A stretch of 64,000 nucleotides of DNA from Phenylobacterium deserti. Its GTDB lineage: Bacteria; Pseudomonadota; Alphaproteobacteria; Caulobacterales; Caulobacteraceae. Position numbers and translations under genes: made by a program. The DNA is taken from positions 1,674,001 to 1,738,000 of the forward strand of contig NZ_QFYR01000001.1 in assembly GCF_003254705.1 (NCBI RefSeq), written 5' to 3'. Of this stretch, positions 43,439 through 52,415 are shown in pieces. The notes under the pieces are model-generated. The model did not search any database and was not told the origin of the DNA. It worked only from the letters and a program-made list of their open reading frames with translations. Position 1 is the stretch's first letter; every line of letters begins with the position of its first letter.

Positions 43439-43804
43439 GGGGCCTCCTGATGGTTGGCGCCAGGCGTTTGGGGCGTCGGCTTCTTATTCCTACACAACAG
43501 ATGGGAATTAAGAAGAGTAGAAAATCTATCTGGCGAGTCGATGTTTCTGCGGAGCTGCCGGAAGCTGACTTCGCGCTAGCGAGCTCGGTCACCTACAAAG
43601 AGAAACCAGGCGTTAGGGAATGGATCACGCACGCGCGCGCGAGCGCACCGGCGCGCGATCAGCCGCTATCCAGCAGTCGTCCCGTCAGAATTCCTAAAAG
43701 GCTCCCGACAACCTCTGCCTTCAATTCCTAGGACAAGTAGGAATGTTCAGCGCTCCGACGACTGTTCCTTGGGGGCGACCTTGCACGACCGAACTTCATC
43801 CCCG
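43439..43804. promoter_or_regulatory. Divergent promoter region with repeated ATTCCTA motifs
   Basis: This 366-base gap lies between the minus-strand sulfonate operon and the plus-strand TonB receptor. ATTCCTA occurs at 43486-43492, 43690-43696 and 43724-43730, and its complement TAGGAAT at 43738-43744. The last two form a perfect 7-bp inverted repeat with a 7-base spacer. A looser partner GGGAAT lies at 43503-43508, 10 bases after the first copy. An alternating C/G tract is at 43630-43660. These sites could be the operator of a shared sulfur-starvation regulator, which is not encoded here. Confidence 0.55.
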
Positions 43805-46153
43805 ATGCGCCGCCTTTCCCTGCGCCTTTCCGCACTCACGGGGGCGGGCGCGGCGGCGCTCTGCGCCAGCACCGCCTACGCGGCGCCAGACTCGGCTCCC
43901 AATTGGCGGACTGCTGCAACCGGGACGGCGACTTCCGCGTCGAGCATCGCCGTGGACGCCGCCGACGCGGCGGACCTCACCGAGGTGGTGGTGACGGCCC
44001 GGCGCACGGCCGAGCGGGCCCAAGACGTGCCGATCCCGCTGTCGGTGGTGTCCGGCGACGCCCTGGAACGCAGCGGCGGCTACACACTGGTGGATATCCA
44101 GAACCGCGTCCCAAACCTGGTCGCGTTCAACTCCAACCCGCGCAACTCCTCCGTAGGCATCCGCGGCATCGGCGTCTCCAGCGCCGCCGACGGTCTGGAC
44201 ACGTCAGTCGGCGTCTATGTGGACGGCGTTTATCTGGGTCGGCCCGGGATGGCGCTGCAGGACCTGATCGATGTGGAGCAGGTGGAGGTGCTGCGCGGTC
44301 CGCAGGGGACCCTGTTCGGCCGCAACAGCTCGGCCGGCGTTCTGAACATCACCACTCGGCGCCCGAGCTTTACGCCCGGCGCAACTTTCGAGGTCTCCCT
44401 CGGCGACTACGACTACCGGCAGTTCCGCGGCTCGGTGACGGGGCCGCTGATCGCCGATCGTCTCGCTGGGCGGCTGACGGTGTTCCGGACCGACCGCGAC
44501 GGCGTGCTCAAGAACCCGCGCACCGGGGTGGCCGGCAACAGCATCGGCCGTTTCGGCGTGCGGGGGCAGTTGCTGTTCACGCCGACGGAGAGCCTGAGCG
44601 CGAGGCTGATCGCGGAGTATTCGGACGAGAATGACACCTGCTGCGTCAGCGTGGTGAACCAGGTGTTCGATCCGGCAATCTCAGCCACCACCCGTCGGAC
44701 CCTGCAGGCTTTCGCCGTCCTGGGCTTCACCCCGGCGGTGAGTCAGGACGTCTACGACGCCAACGCCCCGCAGAAGATGCGCACCGACCAGAAGGCGGTG
44801 TCGGCGGAGGTGAACTGGGACCTGGGCTTCGGCGACCTGACCTCGATCAGCGCCTGGCGCTACTGGCACTTCGACCCGCTGCAGGACAGCGACAACACCC
44901 CGCTCGACATCCTCCAGAAGAACGCCGCCATCACCAAGGACTGGCAGTGGTCGCAGGAGCTGCGGCTGGCGTCCAAGCCCGGCCGGCTGACCTGGCAGAC
45001 GGGGCTTTATCTGTTCCGGCAAAAGCTGAAGGACCACTACGTCCTCAACCAGTTCGGCTCGGACGCGGGCGCCTTCTACACGGTCTACAACCGGCTCTCG
45101 AACCCGAGCGCGCCCGTGGTGAACATCGCGGCCGGTTCGCAGTACCTGGGCGACACGACGGCGATCACGGAAAGCTGGGCGGTGTTCGGCCAGGCCAACT
45201 ATGACCTGACTGACCGGCTGATCCTCACCGCAGGCCTGCGCTACACCCACGACGAACGGCACGGGACCACCGTGACCTCGACGCGGGGCACGCCGTACGG
45301 GCCGACCTCGATCCCGTTCAACTACGACATCACCGTGGACGGCGGGAATTGGTCGTACCTGGTCAGCGCCACTTGGCGGCTGACGGACCAGGTGAACGCC
45401 TACGCCTCCTATTCCACCGGCTACAAGGCCGCGGGCCTCAACCTGAACTCGTCGGTGTCCGCAGGCACGCCGTTGGTGCTCGAGCCCGAGGAGGTCCAAG
45501 ACGGCGAACTTGGCCTGAAATCCAGCCTGTGGGGAAACCGTGCGACCCTGAACGCCAACCTCTACTGGGCGGAACTCACGGGCCTGCAGGCCAACATCTA
45601 TCCGTCCAACGGGGCGAAGTCATACCTGGCCAACGTTGGCGACGTCCGAGCTCGCGGGGTGGAGCTGGAAGGCGCCGTCGAGGTCACCTCGCAGCTGACC
45701 CTGTCGGCCAACGGCTCCTACAACGACGTGAGCTACAGCGACTATCCGAACGGCCCTTGCCCGGTCGGCCAGACGGCGCCGTGCGACATGACCGGGCGGC
45801 CGGTCTACCAGGCGCCGCGCTGGACGGCGGCGGCCAACGCCGAGTGGCGGGGTGACCTGGGGAACGGGATCGAGCCGTTCGCCCTGGTTCAGTACAGCTA
45901 TCGCTCCGCCGTCTTCGGCAGCGTCGACGACGCGCCCTACAGTCGGATCAAAGGATACGCCCTGCTGAACCTGCGCGCCGGAGCGCGGTTTGGCGATCGA
46001 TACGAGGTCTCGGCATGGGTGAGCAACGCCCTCGACGAGTTCTACCTCGCCACCCTCGGTTCCGCGTCTGTGCCAGGCGCGGGCAGCTGGGGCGCCACGG
46101 GGCAGCCGGGCGCGCCGCGCACCGCGGGCGTCACCCTGCGCGCCGACTTCTGA
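43805..46153 (+). CDS. TonB-dependent outer-membrane receptor
   Basis: The 782-residue protein has a signal peptide (MRRLSLRLSALTGAGAAALC, cleavage near TAYAA). A TonB-box-like TEVVVTARR and a plug domain (about 60-175; DGVYLGRPGMALQDLIDVEQ and VEVLRGPQGTLFGRNSSAGV) follow. The 22-strand barrel ends in the expected Phe (TLRADF). TonB, ExbB and ExbD, not in this window, would energise it. It diverges from the sulfonate operon across a promoter with shared motifs, so it may bring the same organosulfur substrate across the outer membrane. The ATG at 43805 opens the signal peptide; an earlier TTG frame is less likely. Confidence 0.92.
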   Translation: MRRLSLRLSALTGAGAAALCASTAYAAPDSAPNWRTAATGTATSASSIAVDAADAADLTEVVVTARRTAERAQDVPIPLSVVSGDALERSGGYTLVDIQNRVPNLVAFNSNPRNSSVGIRGIGVSSAADGLDTSVGVYVDGVYLGRPGMALQDLIDVEQVEVLRGPQGTLFGRNSSAGVLNITTRRPSFTPGATFEVSLGDYDYRQFRGSVTGPLIADRLAGRLTVFRTDRDGVLKNPRTGVAGNSIGRFGVRGQLLFTPTESLSARLIAEYSDENDTCCVSVVNQVFDPAISATTRRTLQAFAVLGFTPAVSQDVYDANAPQKMRTDQKAVSAEVNWDLGFGDLTSISAWRYWHFDPLQDSDNTPLDILQKNAAITKDWQWSQELRLASKPGRLTWQTGLYLFRQKLKDHYVLNQFGSDAGAFYTVYNRLSNPSAPVVNIAAGSQYLGDTTAITESWAVFGQANYDLTDRLILTAGLRYTHDERHGTTVTSTRGTPYGPTSIPFNYDITVDGGNWSYLVSATWRLTDQVNAYASYSTGYKAAGLNLNSSVSAGTPLVLEPEEVQDGELGLKSSLWGNRATLNANLYWAELTGLQANIYPSNGAKSYLANVGDVRARGVELEGAVEVTSQLTLSANGSYNDVSYSDYPNGPCPVGQTAPCDMTGRPVYQAPRWTAAANAEWRGDLGNGIEPFALVQYSYRSAVFGSVDDAPYSRIKGYALLNLRAGARFGDRYEVSAWVSNALDEFYLATLGSASVPGAGSWGATGQPGAPRTAGVTLRADF

Positions 46154-46179
46154 TACCTTCCCACAGACAGGAGACCGTC

Positions 46180-47169
46180 ATGGTCACATCCGCCGATCGC
46201 ATTCCGTTGGGCCCGCTGTCCGTCACCCGTCAGGGCTTTGGATGCATGGGTCTATCCCACGCTTATGGCCGAGCCGACGAGGTCGAGTCTTTGCGGACCC
46301 TCGACCGAGCCATCGAGCTGGGGATCAACTTCTTCGACACGGCCGACGTTTACGGACAGGGGCACAACGAGGATCTGCTGGCGCGGGCCATCGTCGGGCG
46401 GCGCAAGCGGCTGGTGATTGCTTCCAAGTTCGGCAACCGGCTCGACCGCGAAACCAGCGGTCGCCAGCTGGACGGTCGGCCGGAGTACGTCCGCACGGCG
46501 CTGGAAGGCAGTTTGCGGCGGCTGGGGATCGACCATGTCGATCTCTACTACCTGCACCGGCTCGACCCGCAGACGCCGATCGAGGACACGGTGGGCGAGC
46601 TTGCGCGACTGAAGGCGGAGGGGAAGATCGGCGCCATCGGGCTGTCCGAAGTGGACGCCCCGACCTTGCGCCGGGCGCATGCCACTGCGCCCATCGCGGC
46701 GCTGCAAAGCGAGTATTCTTTGTGGACGCGCGAGGTCGAGGCCGAGATCCTGCCGACCGCGCGCGAACTGGGCGTGGGCTTCGTCGCATACAGTCCGCTG
46801 GGCCGCGGTTTTCTGGCGGGCTCCGTGCCAACGGAAGCGGAAGATCGCCGCAACATTCATCCGCGCTTCAAGCCCGACGCCGTGCAGGCCAACAGCAAGC
46901 GCCGCGCAGTGGCCGACGGATTGGCCGAGCGGTTGGGTATCACGTCCGCCCAGCTGGCCCTCGCGTGGGTGCTGAGCAAGGGCGTGGTTCCGATCCCAGG
47001 CACGCGCCACATCAAGCACCTGGAGTCCAACTGGGCGGCGGGCGAAATCGAGCTGCATCCGGCGCATGCGGCGGAACTAGAGGCCGCCTTCCCGCCGGGT
47101 TCGACGGTGGGCGCACGCTATCCGGCAGGCGCGCCGGCGGTGCCTGGGCTTTCGCCGCAGCCCGCCTGA
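46180..47169 (+). CDS. Aldo/keto reductase
   Basis: The 329-residue protein is a TIM-barrel NADPH-dependent reductase. The catalytic tetrad is readable: Asp and Tyr in FFDTADVYGQGHNEDLL, Lys in VIASKFGNR and His in YYLHRLD. NADP contacts lie near GVVPIPGTRHIKHLESN. It resembles the YajO/AKR13 group acting on aldehydes or ketones. ACAGGAGACC precedes the ATG at 46180. It starts 26 bases after the receptor stop and may be co-transcribed with it. Confidence 0.93.
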   Translation: MVTSADRIPLGPLSVTRQGFGCMGLSHAYGRADEVESLRTLDRAIELGINFFDTADVYGQGHNEDLLARAIVGRRKRLVIASKFGNRLDRETSGRQLDGRPEYVRTALEGSLRRLGIDHVDLYYLHRLDPQTPIEDTVGELARLKAEGKIGAIGLSEVDAPTLRRAHATAPIAALQSEYSLWTREVEAEILPTARELGVGFVAYSPLGRGFLAGSVPTEAEDRRNIHPRFKPDAVQANSKRRAVADGLAERLGITSAQLALAWVLSKGVVPIPGTRHIKHLESNWAAGEIELHPAHAAELEAAFPPGSTVGARYPAGAPAVPGLSPQPA

Positions 47170-47174
47170 AGCTC

Positions 47175-48410
47175 CTATTCCGCCGGCGCCGGAACTGGAG
47201 ACCGCGCCGGGGTTGGGGCGGCGGCGCGGGCGCGCTTCCTCTGGAGGACCCGTCCGCGCCGCTTCTTCGCCCAGATGATGATGCCCGTGACGCTGAAGGC
47301 CGCCACCGCCGCGCCGAGGATCGAGACGAGGATGCGACCAGGCACCCCGATGATCCGGCCCGAGTGAATGGGAAACTGCGCCTGCAGGAAGATGTCGCCG
47401 GCTGTCCCCTTGCCTGGAATGTGAGCGCTGGCCGGTGCGCCCGTTCGGCCGTCGAAGTAGAGCCAGGCGTTGCCCAGCCCGCCGTCGCCGTGGTCGTTGC
47501 CGGGCTCGTAGAAGCCGACGCCGTAAACGTCGTACATCGGTGAGTAGAAGAGCCCGCCCGCAGGGTCGGAGAAGCCGCGACGCGCCCCTTCGGCGACGGC
47601 GATCTCGATCACCTGCTGGCGTGGCAAGCCGCCCACCGACGGCTCGTCGAACGCTCGCGGCGTCCGCTCGGAGAAGACGTCCGCCGACAGGGGCGAGAAC
47701 ATGCTGACGATCGGCCGGACCACCTGGGTTCCCAGGTTCATGGACACCGAAGTGACAGCCAGGGTCAGCAGCAAGGCCCAGAGCCACACTCCGCCTGAGC
47801 GGTGATAGTCGAACATCAGGCGATAGCCGCCCTGTCTCCAGCGGAAGGCGAAGGACTTCTTCCAGGCCGCAAGGCTGGGGAAGGAGATCCACAGCGCCAC
47901 GAAGCAGTCGATCGCCCAGGCGATGCCGATCAGCCCCATCAGCAACACGCCGATGTCCACGCCCGCCACGAAGGGCAGGGTGAGGCTGTAATGCAGCTTG
48001 TACAGGAAGGGCATGATGTTCTCGCGGCTGAGCGAGACGGCGCCCCACTGGCGGCGGGCGAGTTCGGCCCCGGTGACGGGATCCAGAGCAAGCTGGTTGT
48101 AGCCGAGCGGCTTGCCCTTGCCGTCAGGACCAGGCTTGGGCTCGACGCTGAAAACCACCGAATGGCCGGGCTCGACTGCCAGCGGCATGAAGGTGACCTG
48201 CAGTTCAGGATGTTCGCGCTCGACCTTCTCGGCCAGCGCCAGCGGCGTCATGGGCGCGCCAGCCGTCGAGGACTTGTAGAAGGCTGGGTTGATCAGGCTG
48301 TCCACCTCGTGGTCCCACGAGATGATCGCACCGGTAAGGCCGGCGATGAACAGGAAGGCCGCCGTCGCCAGGCCAAGCCAGCGATGGGTGGCCACCAGAA
48401 CCCCGCGCAT
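47175..48410 (-). CDS. PepSY-associated transmembrane protein (PiuB-like)
   Basis: The 411-residue inner-membrane protein begins with THRWLGLATAAFLFIAGLTG and the DHEVDSLIN stretch typical of PepSY_TM proteins. It has four main membrane segments (about 13-33, 140-165, 195-220, 345-370). The family includes PiuB and FoxB-like proteins involved in siderophore reduction and iron uptake. GGAGAACAGG precedes the ATG at 48410. Two Fur-like palindromes upstream (48442-48488) support iron control. It converges on the aldo/keto reductase with a 5-base gap. Confidence 0.9.
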   Translation of the reverse strand: MRGVLVATHRWLGLATAAFLFIAGLTGAIISWDHEVDSLINPAFYKSSTAGAPMTPLALAEKVEREHPELQVTFMPLAVEPGHSVVFSVEPKPGPDGKGKPLGYNQLALDPVTGAELARRQWGAVSLSRENIMPFLYKLHYSLTLPFVAGVDIGVLLMGLIGIAWAIDCFVALWISFPSLAAWKKSFAFRWRQGGYRLMFDYHRSGGVWLWALLLTLAVTSVSMNLGTQVVRPIVSMFSPLSADVFSERTPRAFDEPSVGGLPRQQVIEIAVAEGARRGFSDPAGGLFYSPMYDVYGVGFYEPGNDHGDGGLGNAWLYFDGRTGAPASAHIPGKGTAGDIFLQAQFPIHSGRIIGVPGRILVSILGAAVAAFSVTGIIIWAKKRRGRVLQRKRARAAAPTPARSPVPAPAE

Positions 48411-48441
48411 CCTGTTCTCCGATCCTGGGCGAGCGCTGCTA

Positions 48442-48488
48442 ATGCGAGTTAATCGCATCTTGCGTCGTCAGCTGCAACTCATTCGCAG
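48442..48488 (-). promoter_or_regulatory. Two Fur-like palindromes
   Basis: ATGCGA-GTTAA-TCGCAT (48442-48458) is a perfect 6-bp inverted repeat. CTGCAACTCATTCGCAG (48472-48488) is an imperfect one, close to the TGCGAATCATTCGCA form of alphaproteobacterial Fur sites. They lie 32 and 62 bases before the start of the PepSY membrane-protein gene, where repressor binding would block its promoter. Confidence 0.6.
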
Positions 48489-48525
48489 ACCGACGTGCGC
48501 TCGACATGGATGCGAGTCGCGTTCC

Positions 48526-49542
48526 CTAGGTGAACTGCTTGGCGAATGCCGCCGCGGCGCCGAACAGGCCGGGCTCGGGCGTGGTGATCAGCTTCACCGG
48601 AATGGCGGCCATCATGCTTTCGAAGCGTCCCTTGGCGACGAAGCGCTCACCGAATGCCGAGTTGGGCAGATGAGACGCAAGGCGTGCGCCGACGCCGCCA
48701 GCGATAACCACCGCTTTTGCGCCTTGCGCCAGGGCCAGATCGCCGGAGACGGCTCCAAGGCTGAGGCAGAAGCGCTCAAGCCCCGCGCGCGCCAAAGGCT
48801 CGGCCCCCGACAGAGCATCCTGCCAGAGAGCCCGATCGTCGCGAGCAGGAAGCGGCGCGCCCTCGATGACGGCGAGCGCTTCGACGATGTTGGCCAGCCC
48901 CGGTCCGGCGATGATGCGCTCCACCGACACGCGCCGGTAGCGGGCGCGCAGGTGGCGCAGGATCGCGTCTTCGATGCTGTCGAGGGGCGCGAAGTCGATG
49001 TGCCCGCCCTCGGTGGTGTTCACGAAGTAGCTGTCGCCGCGCATCAGCACGTGAGCGACGCCCAAACCCGTGCCTGGGCCGAGAACGGTGATGATGCCGT
49101 CCGTCGGCAGCGAAACGTCAGGGCCGCAGATGTGCTGCAGGTCGCCAGGGCTAGCCTGGGCGACGGCGTGACCCACCGCGCCGAAGTCGTTGATCAGGAC
49201 ATGCCGCTCCAGCCCCAACTCGGTGCGGAAAGCGCCCGGACGGACCACCCAGGGATTGTTGGCCATCTTCAGGATCTCGCCATCCACAGGGCAGGCGATC
49301 GAGATGGCGGCCGCCTTGGGAATCGGTCGGTCCAGGGTTTGGGCGAAAGAGTTCCAGGCCAGCTCGAGGCTTCCGTGTTCGGCCGTCTTGAGGATCACCG
49401 GTTCGTCCACCGCCGCCACCCTGCCGGCCGCGATTCGCGCCAAGGCGAACCGGGCGTGGGTCCCGCCGATATCGACGCTGACGATTTCCTCGTGGGAAGC
49501 GATGGCCTCGGGGGCGGCGCGGAGCTTGGCTTCAGCGGGCAT
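48526..49542 (-). CDS. glk: Glucokinase
   Basis: The 338-residue enzyme phosphorylates glucose with ATP. It belongs to the glucokinase (Glk) family rather than the ROK type. The phosphate loop is VSVDIGGTHARFAL near residue 22, the sugar-binding base is in INDFGAVGHAV near 117, and GPGTGLGVAHVL and NTTEGGHIDFAP are further active-site stretches. It has its own promoter and diverges from trxC; the listed Met is the first in frame. Confidence 0.95.
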   Translation of the reverse strand: MPAEAKLRAAPEAIASHEEIVSVDIGGTHARFALARIAAGRVAAVDEPVILKTAEHGSLELAWNSFAQTLDRPIPKAAAISIACPVDGEILKMANNPWVVRPGAFRTELGLERHVLINDFGAVGHAVAQASPGDLQHICGPDVSLPTDGIITVLGPGTGLGVAHVLMRGDSYFVNTTEGGHIDFAPLDSIEDAILRHLRARYRRVSVERIIAGPGLANIVEALAVIEGAPLPARDDRALWQDALSGAEPLARAGLERFCLSLGAVSGDLALAQGAKAVVIAGGVGARLASHLPNSAFGERFVAKGRFESMMAAIPVKLITTPEPGLFGAAAAFAKQFT

Positions 49543-49746
49543 GTACGCGCCTTTACCTTGAGACAGCGTTGTCAGCCACCCCGACGCTCAACGAACGCCG
49601 AAATGTCACGGCTGGACCGCAACGGTGACTTGGAAGCAGGAACGTCGCTGGCGGCGGTTGTTTCCGCCGGGGGCGTGTCAGCGAGGCTCGGGAACTCGAC
49701 TTGCGCCTTCCAGATTGCCGGCAGGCTGGATGTTTGGAGCTGCCCC

Positions 49747-50199
49747 ATGAGCCAATCATTGCACATTGTCTGCCCGCATTGCGACGGTGTGAACCGGCTA
49801 CCGGCCCTACGCCTCGCAGACGAGCCGCGGTGTGGTCGCTGCAAGCGCGCGCTGTTCACCGGCGAGCCCTTAGAGCTGGACGCTTCACGACTGGACAAGC
49901 ACTTGGCCGCCAGTGACTTGCCTCTGCTGGTCGACTTCTGGGCAGCGTGGTGCGGGCCATGCCGGACCATGGCTCCAATCTTCGCCAATGCGGCGGCCGA
50001 ACTCGAGCCGAGGGCCCGCTTCGTGAAAGTGGATGTCGACGTTAACCCGCAGGCGGCGGCGAGGTTCGGCGTCCGCGGCATCCCGGCGCTGTTCGTTCTG
50101 CACGGTGGAAAGGTGCTGGCGCATCAGGCCGGTGTCGGAGACGTGTCGCTGCTGCGCGGGTGGGTGGATCGTTTCGCTCCCAGGCTGACTGCAGCCTGA
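49747..50199 (+). CDS. trxC: Thioredoxin 2 (TrxC-type)
   Basis: The 150-residue protein joins an N-terminal zinc ribbon (Cys9, Cys12, Cys29, Cys32 in CPHC and CGRC) to a thioredoxin domain (about 42-148) with the redox pair Cys69/Cys72 in FWAAWCGPCRTMAP. The cis-proline loop RGIPALFV is intact. TrxC-type thioredoxins reduce protein disulfides and respond to oxidative stress; the zinc ribbon tunes activity. The ATG at 49747 is chosen because zinc-ribbon similarity starts there; the long open frame upstream overlaps the glk gene on the other strand. Confidence 0.94.
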   Translation: MSQSLHIVCPHCDGVNRLPALRLADEPRCGRCKRALFTGEPLELDASRLDKHLAASDLPLLVDFWAAWCGPCRTMAPIFANAAAELEPRARFVKVDVDVNPQAAARFGVRGIPALFVLHGGKVLAHQAGVGDVSLLRGWVDRFAPRLTAA

Positions 50200-50275
50200 C
50201 GCGCTGACGCGACGTCACGGTCGACCAGGTGCGAGCCTCATCCTAAGCTTACGCCGTAAGCGCGAGGAGACGCCT

Positions 50276-51055
50276 ATGAGCGAGCATGTGCGGACCGATG
50301 TGTCGGGGGGCGTGCTGACCGTCACCCTGAGCCGACCGGAGAAAAAGAACGCCCTGACCCGCGCGATGTACCAGGCGGTCGCCGACGCCATTGAGAGCGC
50401 GGAGGCCGATCGCGAGGTGCGGTGCGTGCTGATCCAGGCGGAGGGGGACACCTTCACCGCTGGAAACGACATCATGGATTTCGCCGCTGTGAACGCGGGC
50501 GACGCCGCAGCCGCCCAGCAGCGCGTTGGTGGCAACCCCCTGCTGGCCACGCTGGCCAAGGCCAAGATCCCGCTGGTGGCGGCTGTGCAGGGGCGGGCGG
50601 TCGGCGTGGGGGTGACCCTGCTGCTGCACTGCGACCTCGTTTATGTGGCCGAAGATGCGCTGCTGACCACGCCCTTTGTGAACCTCGCGCTTGTCCCTGA
50701 AGCGGCTTCCTCGTTGCTTCTGCCCCAGCGGATCGGCCATGCGCGCGCGTTCTCGATGTTCGTGCTGGGTGAGGCGATCGACGGGCTCACGGCCGCCGCG
50801 TGGGGGATCGCCAATGCGGCGCTGCCCGCCGCGGAAGTCCAGGCGCGCGCACACGCCGCCGCCGAGGCGATCGCCGCCCGCCCGCCCGCGGCCGTGGCCA
50901 TCACCAAGGCGCTGATGCGCGACGTGCCCGCCGTAAGCGAAGCCATGCAGGCCGAGTTCGGTCACTTCGCAGCTCAACTGAAGTCGCCGGAAGCCGCCGA
51001 GGCGTTCGCGGCCTTTGTGCAGAAGCGCGCGCCCGACTTCTCCAAGCTCGGCTGA
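50276..51055 (+). CDS. Enoyl-CoA hydratase/isomerase family protein
   Basis: The 259-residue crotonase-fold enzyme has LSRPEKKNALTRAMY near the start, the oxyanion stretch GDTFTAGNDIMDF near 65 and AVQGRAVGVGVTLLLHCDLVYV near 103. The classical hydratase Glu pair is not obvious (PEAASSLLLP in place of the second Glu region), so isomerase or another crotonase activity is equally possible. Ten bases separate it from the downstream SDR; both belong to a three-gene set with a GNAT protein, suggesting fatty-acid or acyl-CoA metabolism. Confidence 0.88.
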   Translation: MSEHVRTDVSGGVLTVTLSRPEKKNALTRAMYQAVADAIESAEADREVRCVLIQAEGDTFTAGNDIMDFAAVNAGDAAAAQQRVGGNPLLATLAKAKIPLVAAVQGRAVGVGVTLLLHCDLVYVAEDALLTTPFVNLALVPEAASSLLLPQRIGHARAFSMFVLGEAIDGLTAAAWGIANAALPAAEVQARAHAAAEAIAARPPAAVAITKALMRDVPAVSEAMQAEFGHFAAQLKSPEAAEAFAAFVQKRAPDFSKLG

Positions 51056-51065
51056 AGGGCGAACC

Positions 51066-51938
51066 ATGTCACTGCAAGGCAAGACTCTGTTCGTGACCGG
51101 CGCCAGCCGGGGCATCGGCCTGGCGATCGCTCTGCGGGCGGCTCGGGATGGTGCGAACGTCGTGATCGCCGCCAAGACGGCTGAGCCTCACAAGCACCTG
51201 CCGGGCACGATCTATTCGGCGGCGGAGGAAGTGGAGAAAGCCGGTGGCCAAGCCTTGCCGCTGGTAGTGGACGTTCGCGACGAAGCCTCCGTCTTCGGGG
51301 CGGTAGAGCAGGCGGTCTCCCGCTTCGGCGGCATCGACATCTGCGTGAACAACGCTTCGGCCATTCAGCTGACTGGCACTGAGGCCACGGAGATGAAGCG
51401 CTTCGACCTGATGCAGCAGGTGAATGCGCGCGGCAGTTTCCTCACGTCCAAGGCCTGCATCCCGCACCTCAGGAAGTCGGCGAACCCGCATGTCCTGATG
51501 TTGTCGCCGCCGCTGGACATGAGCCCGCGCTGGTTCGCCGGGCACACGGCCTACACCATGGCCAAGTTCGGCATGAGCATGTGCGTTCTGGGCATGGCCG
51601 AGGAGTTCCGCGGCGAAGGCATCGCCTTCAACGCCCTTTGGCCGCGCACGGGCATCGCAACGGCGGCCATCCAGTTCGCTTTGACGGGGGAAGAAGGGCT
51701 GCGCCACTGCCGAAAGCCCGAGATCATGGCCGACGCGGCCTACGCCATCTTCAACAAGCCGTCGCGTGAGTTCACAGGGCAGTTCCTGATCGACGACAGC
51801 TTCCTGTACGGCGAGGGCGTGAGAGACTTCGACGCATACCGCATGCATCCGACCGCGCCGCTGATGCCGGACTTCTTCGTGCCCGAGAGCAGCGCGCCCC
51901 CGCCCGGCGTGGAGATCGGCCGCGGGTTCGGAGTATGA
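51066..51938 (+). CDS. Short-chain dehydrogenase (HSDL2-like)
   Basis: The 290-residue oxidoreductase has the dinucleotide motif TGASRGIG, the NNAS stretch, a catalytic Ser in VLMLSPPL and YTMAK (Tyr and Lys of the active site). The AAKTAEPHKHLPGTIYSAAEE region and the C-terminal tail match the hydroxysteroid-dehydrogenase-like-2 branch, linked to fatty-acid metabolism. ATG at 51066. It sits between the crotonase and a GNAT gene that starts inside its stop codon. Confidence 0.92.
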   Translation: MSLQGKTLFVTGASRGIGLAIALRAARDGANVVIAAKTAEPHKHLPGTIYSAAEEVEKAGGQALPLVVDVRDEASVFGAVEQAVSRFGGIDICVNNASAIQLTGTEATEMKRFDLMQQVNARGSFLTSKACIPHLRKSANPHVLMLSPPLDMSPRWFAGHTAYTMAKFGMSMCVLGMAEEFRGEGIAFNALWPRTGIATAAIQFALTGEEGLRHCRKPEIMADAAYAIFNKPSREFTGQFLIDDSFLYGEGVRDFDAYRMHPTAPLMPDFFVPESSAPPPGVEIGRGFGV

Positions 51939-52414
51939 GCGTCACAGTTCGGGCGGCGAGCCTTGCCGATGCTTCCCTGATTTATCAGTTCGTCCGCGAC
52001 CTGGCCGACTACGAGAAGCTGCTGCACGAGGTGGACGCCACGCAGGCGGACATCCGCCGCGACCTGTTTGGCGAGGCTCCACGAGCCTTCTGCGATATCG
52101 CCGAGGCGGATGGGCAGCCGGTGGGCTTCGCCCTCTGGTTCTACAACTACTCGACGTTCCGCGGCCGCCACGGGATCTATCTCGAGGATCTGTTTGTGCG
52201 GCCACAGGCCCGCGGTGCAGGCGCGGGCAAGGCGCTGCTGCGCCGGCTCGCTCAGCGGTGTGTCGAGGAAGGTCTGGCGCGCCTGGAGTGGGCGGTGCTC
52301 GACTGGAACGCGCCGTCCATCGCCTTCTATGACAGCCTTGGGGCTGCACCGATGAACGACTGGATCACCCGCCGGCTGACCGGCGAGGCGCTGGAGCGGC
52401 TGGCCGGCAGCTGA
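51935..52414 (+). CDS. GNAT-family N-acetyltransferase
   Basis: The 159-residue protein has the acetyl-CoA-binding GNAT core: LEDLFVRPQARGAGAGKALLRRL (motif A) near 80-100 and WNAPSIAFYDSLGAAPMNDW (motif B) near 127. The overall sequence resembles diamine (spermidine/spermine-type) acetyltransferases. It overlaps the SDR gene by four bases (ATGA). It ends one base from the convergent MFS gene. Confidence 0.92.
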   Translation: MSVTVRAASLADASLIYQFVRDLADYEKLLHEVDATQADIRRDLFGEAPRAFCDIAEADGQPVGFALWFYNYSTFRGRHGIYLEDLFVRPQARGAGAGKALLRRLAQRCVEEGLARLEWAVLDWNAPSIAFYDSLGAAPMNDWITRRLTGEALERLAGS

Positions 52415-52415
52415 C

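Noticed and set aside
48289..49746. Long N-terminal extension of the thioredoxin frame
   Set aside because: It runs antisense through the glucokinase gene; thioredoxin similarity begins exactly at the ATG at 49747.
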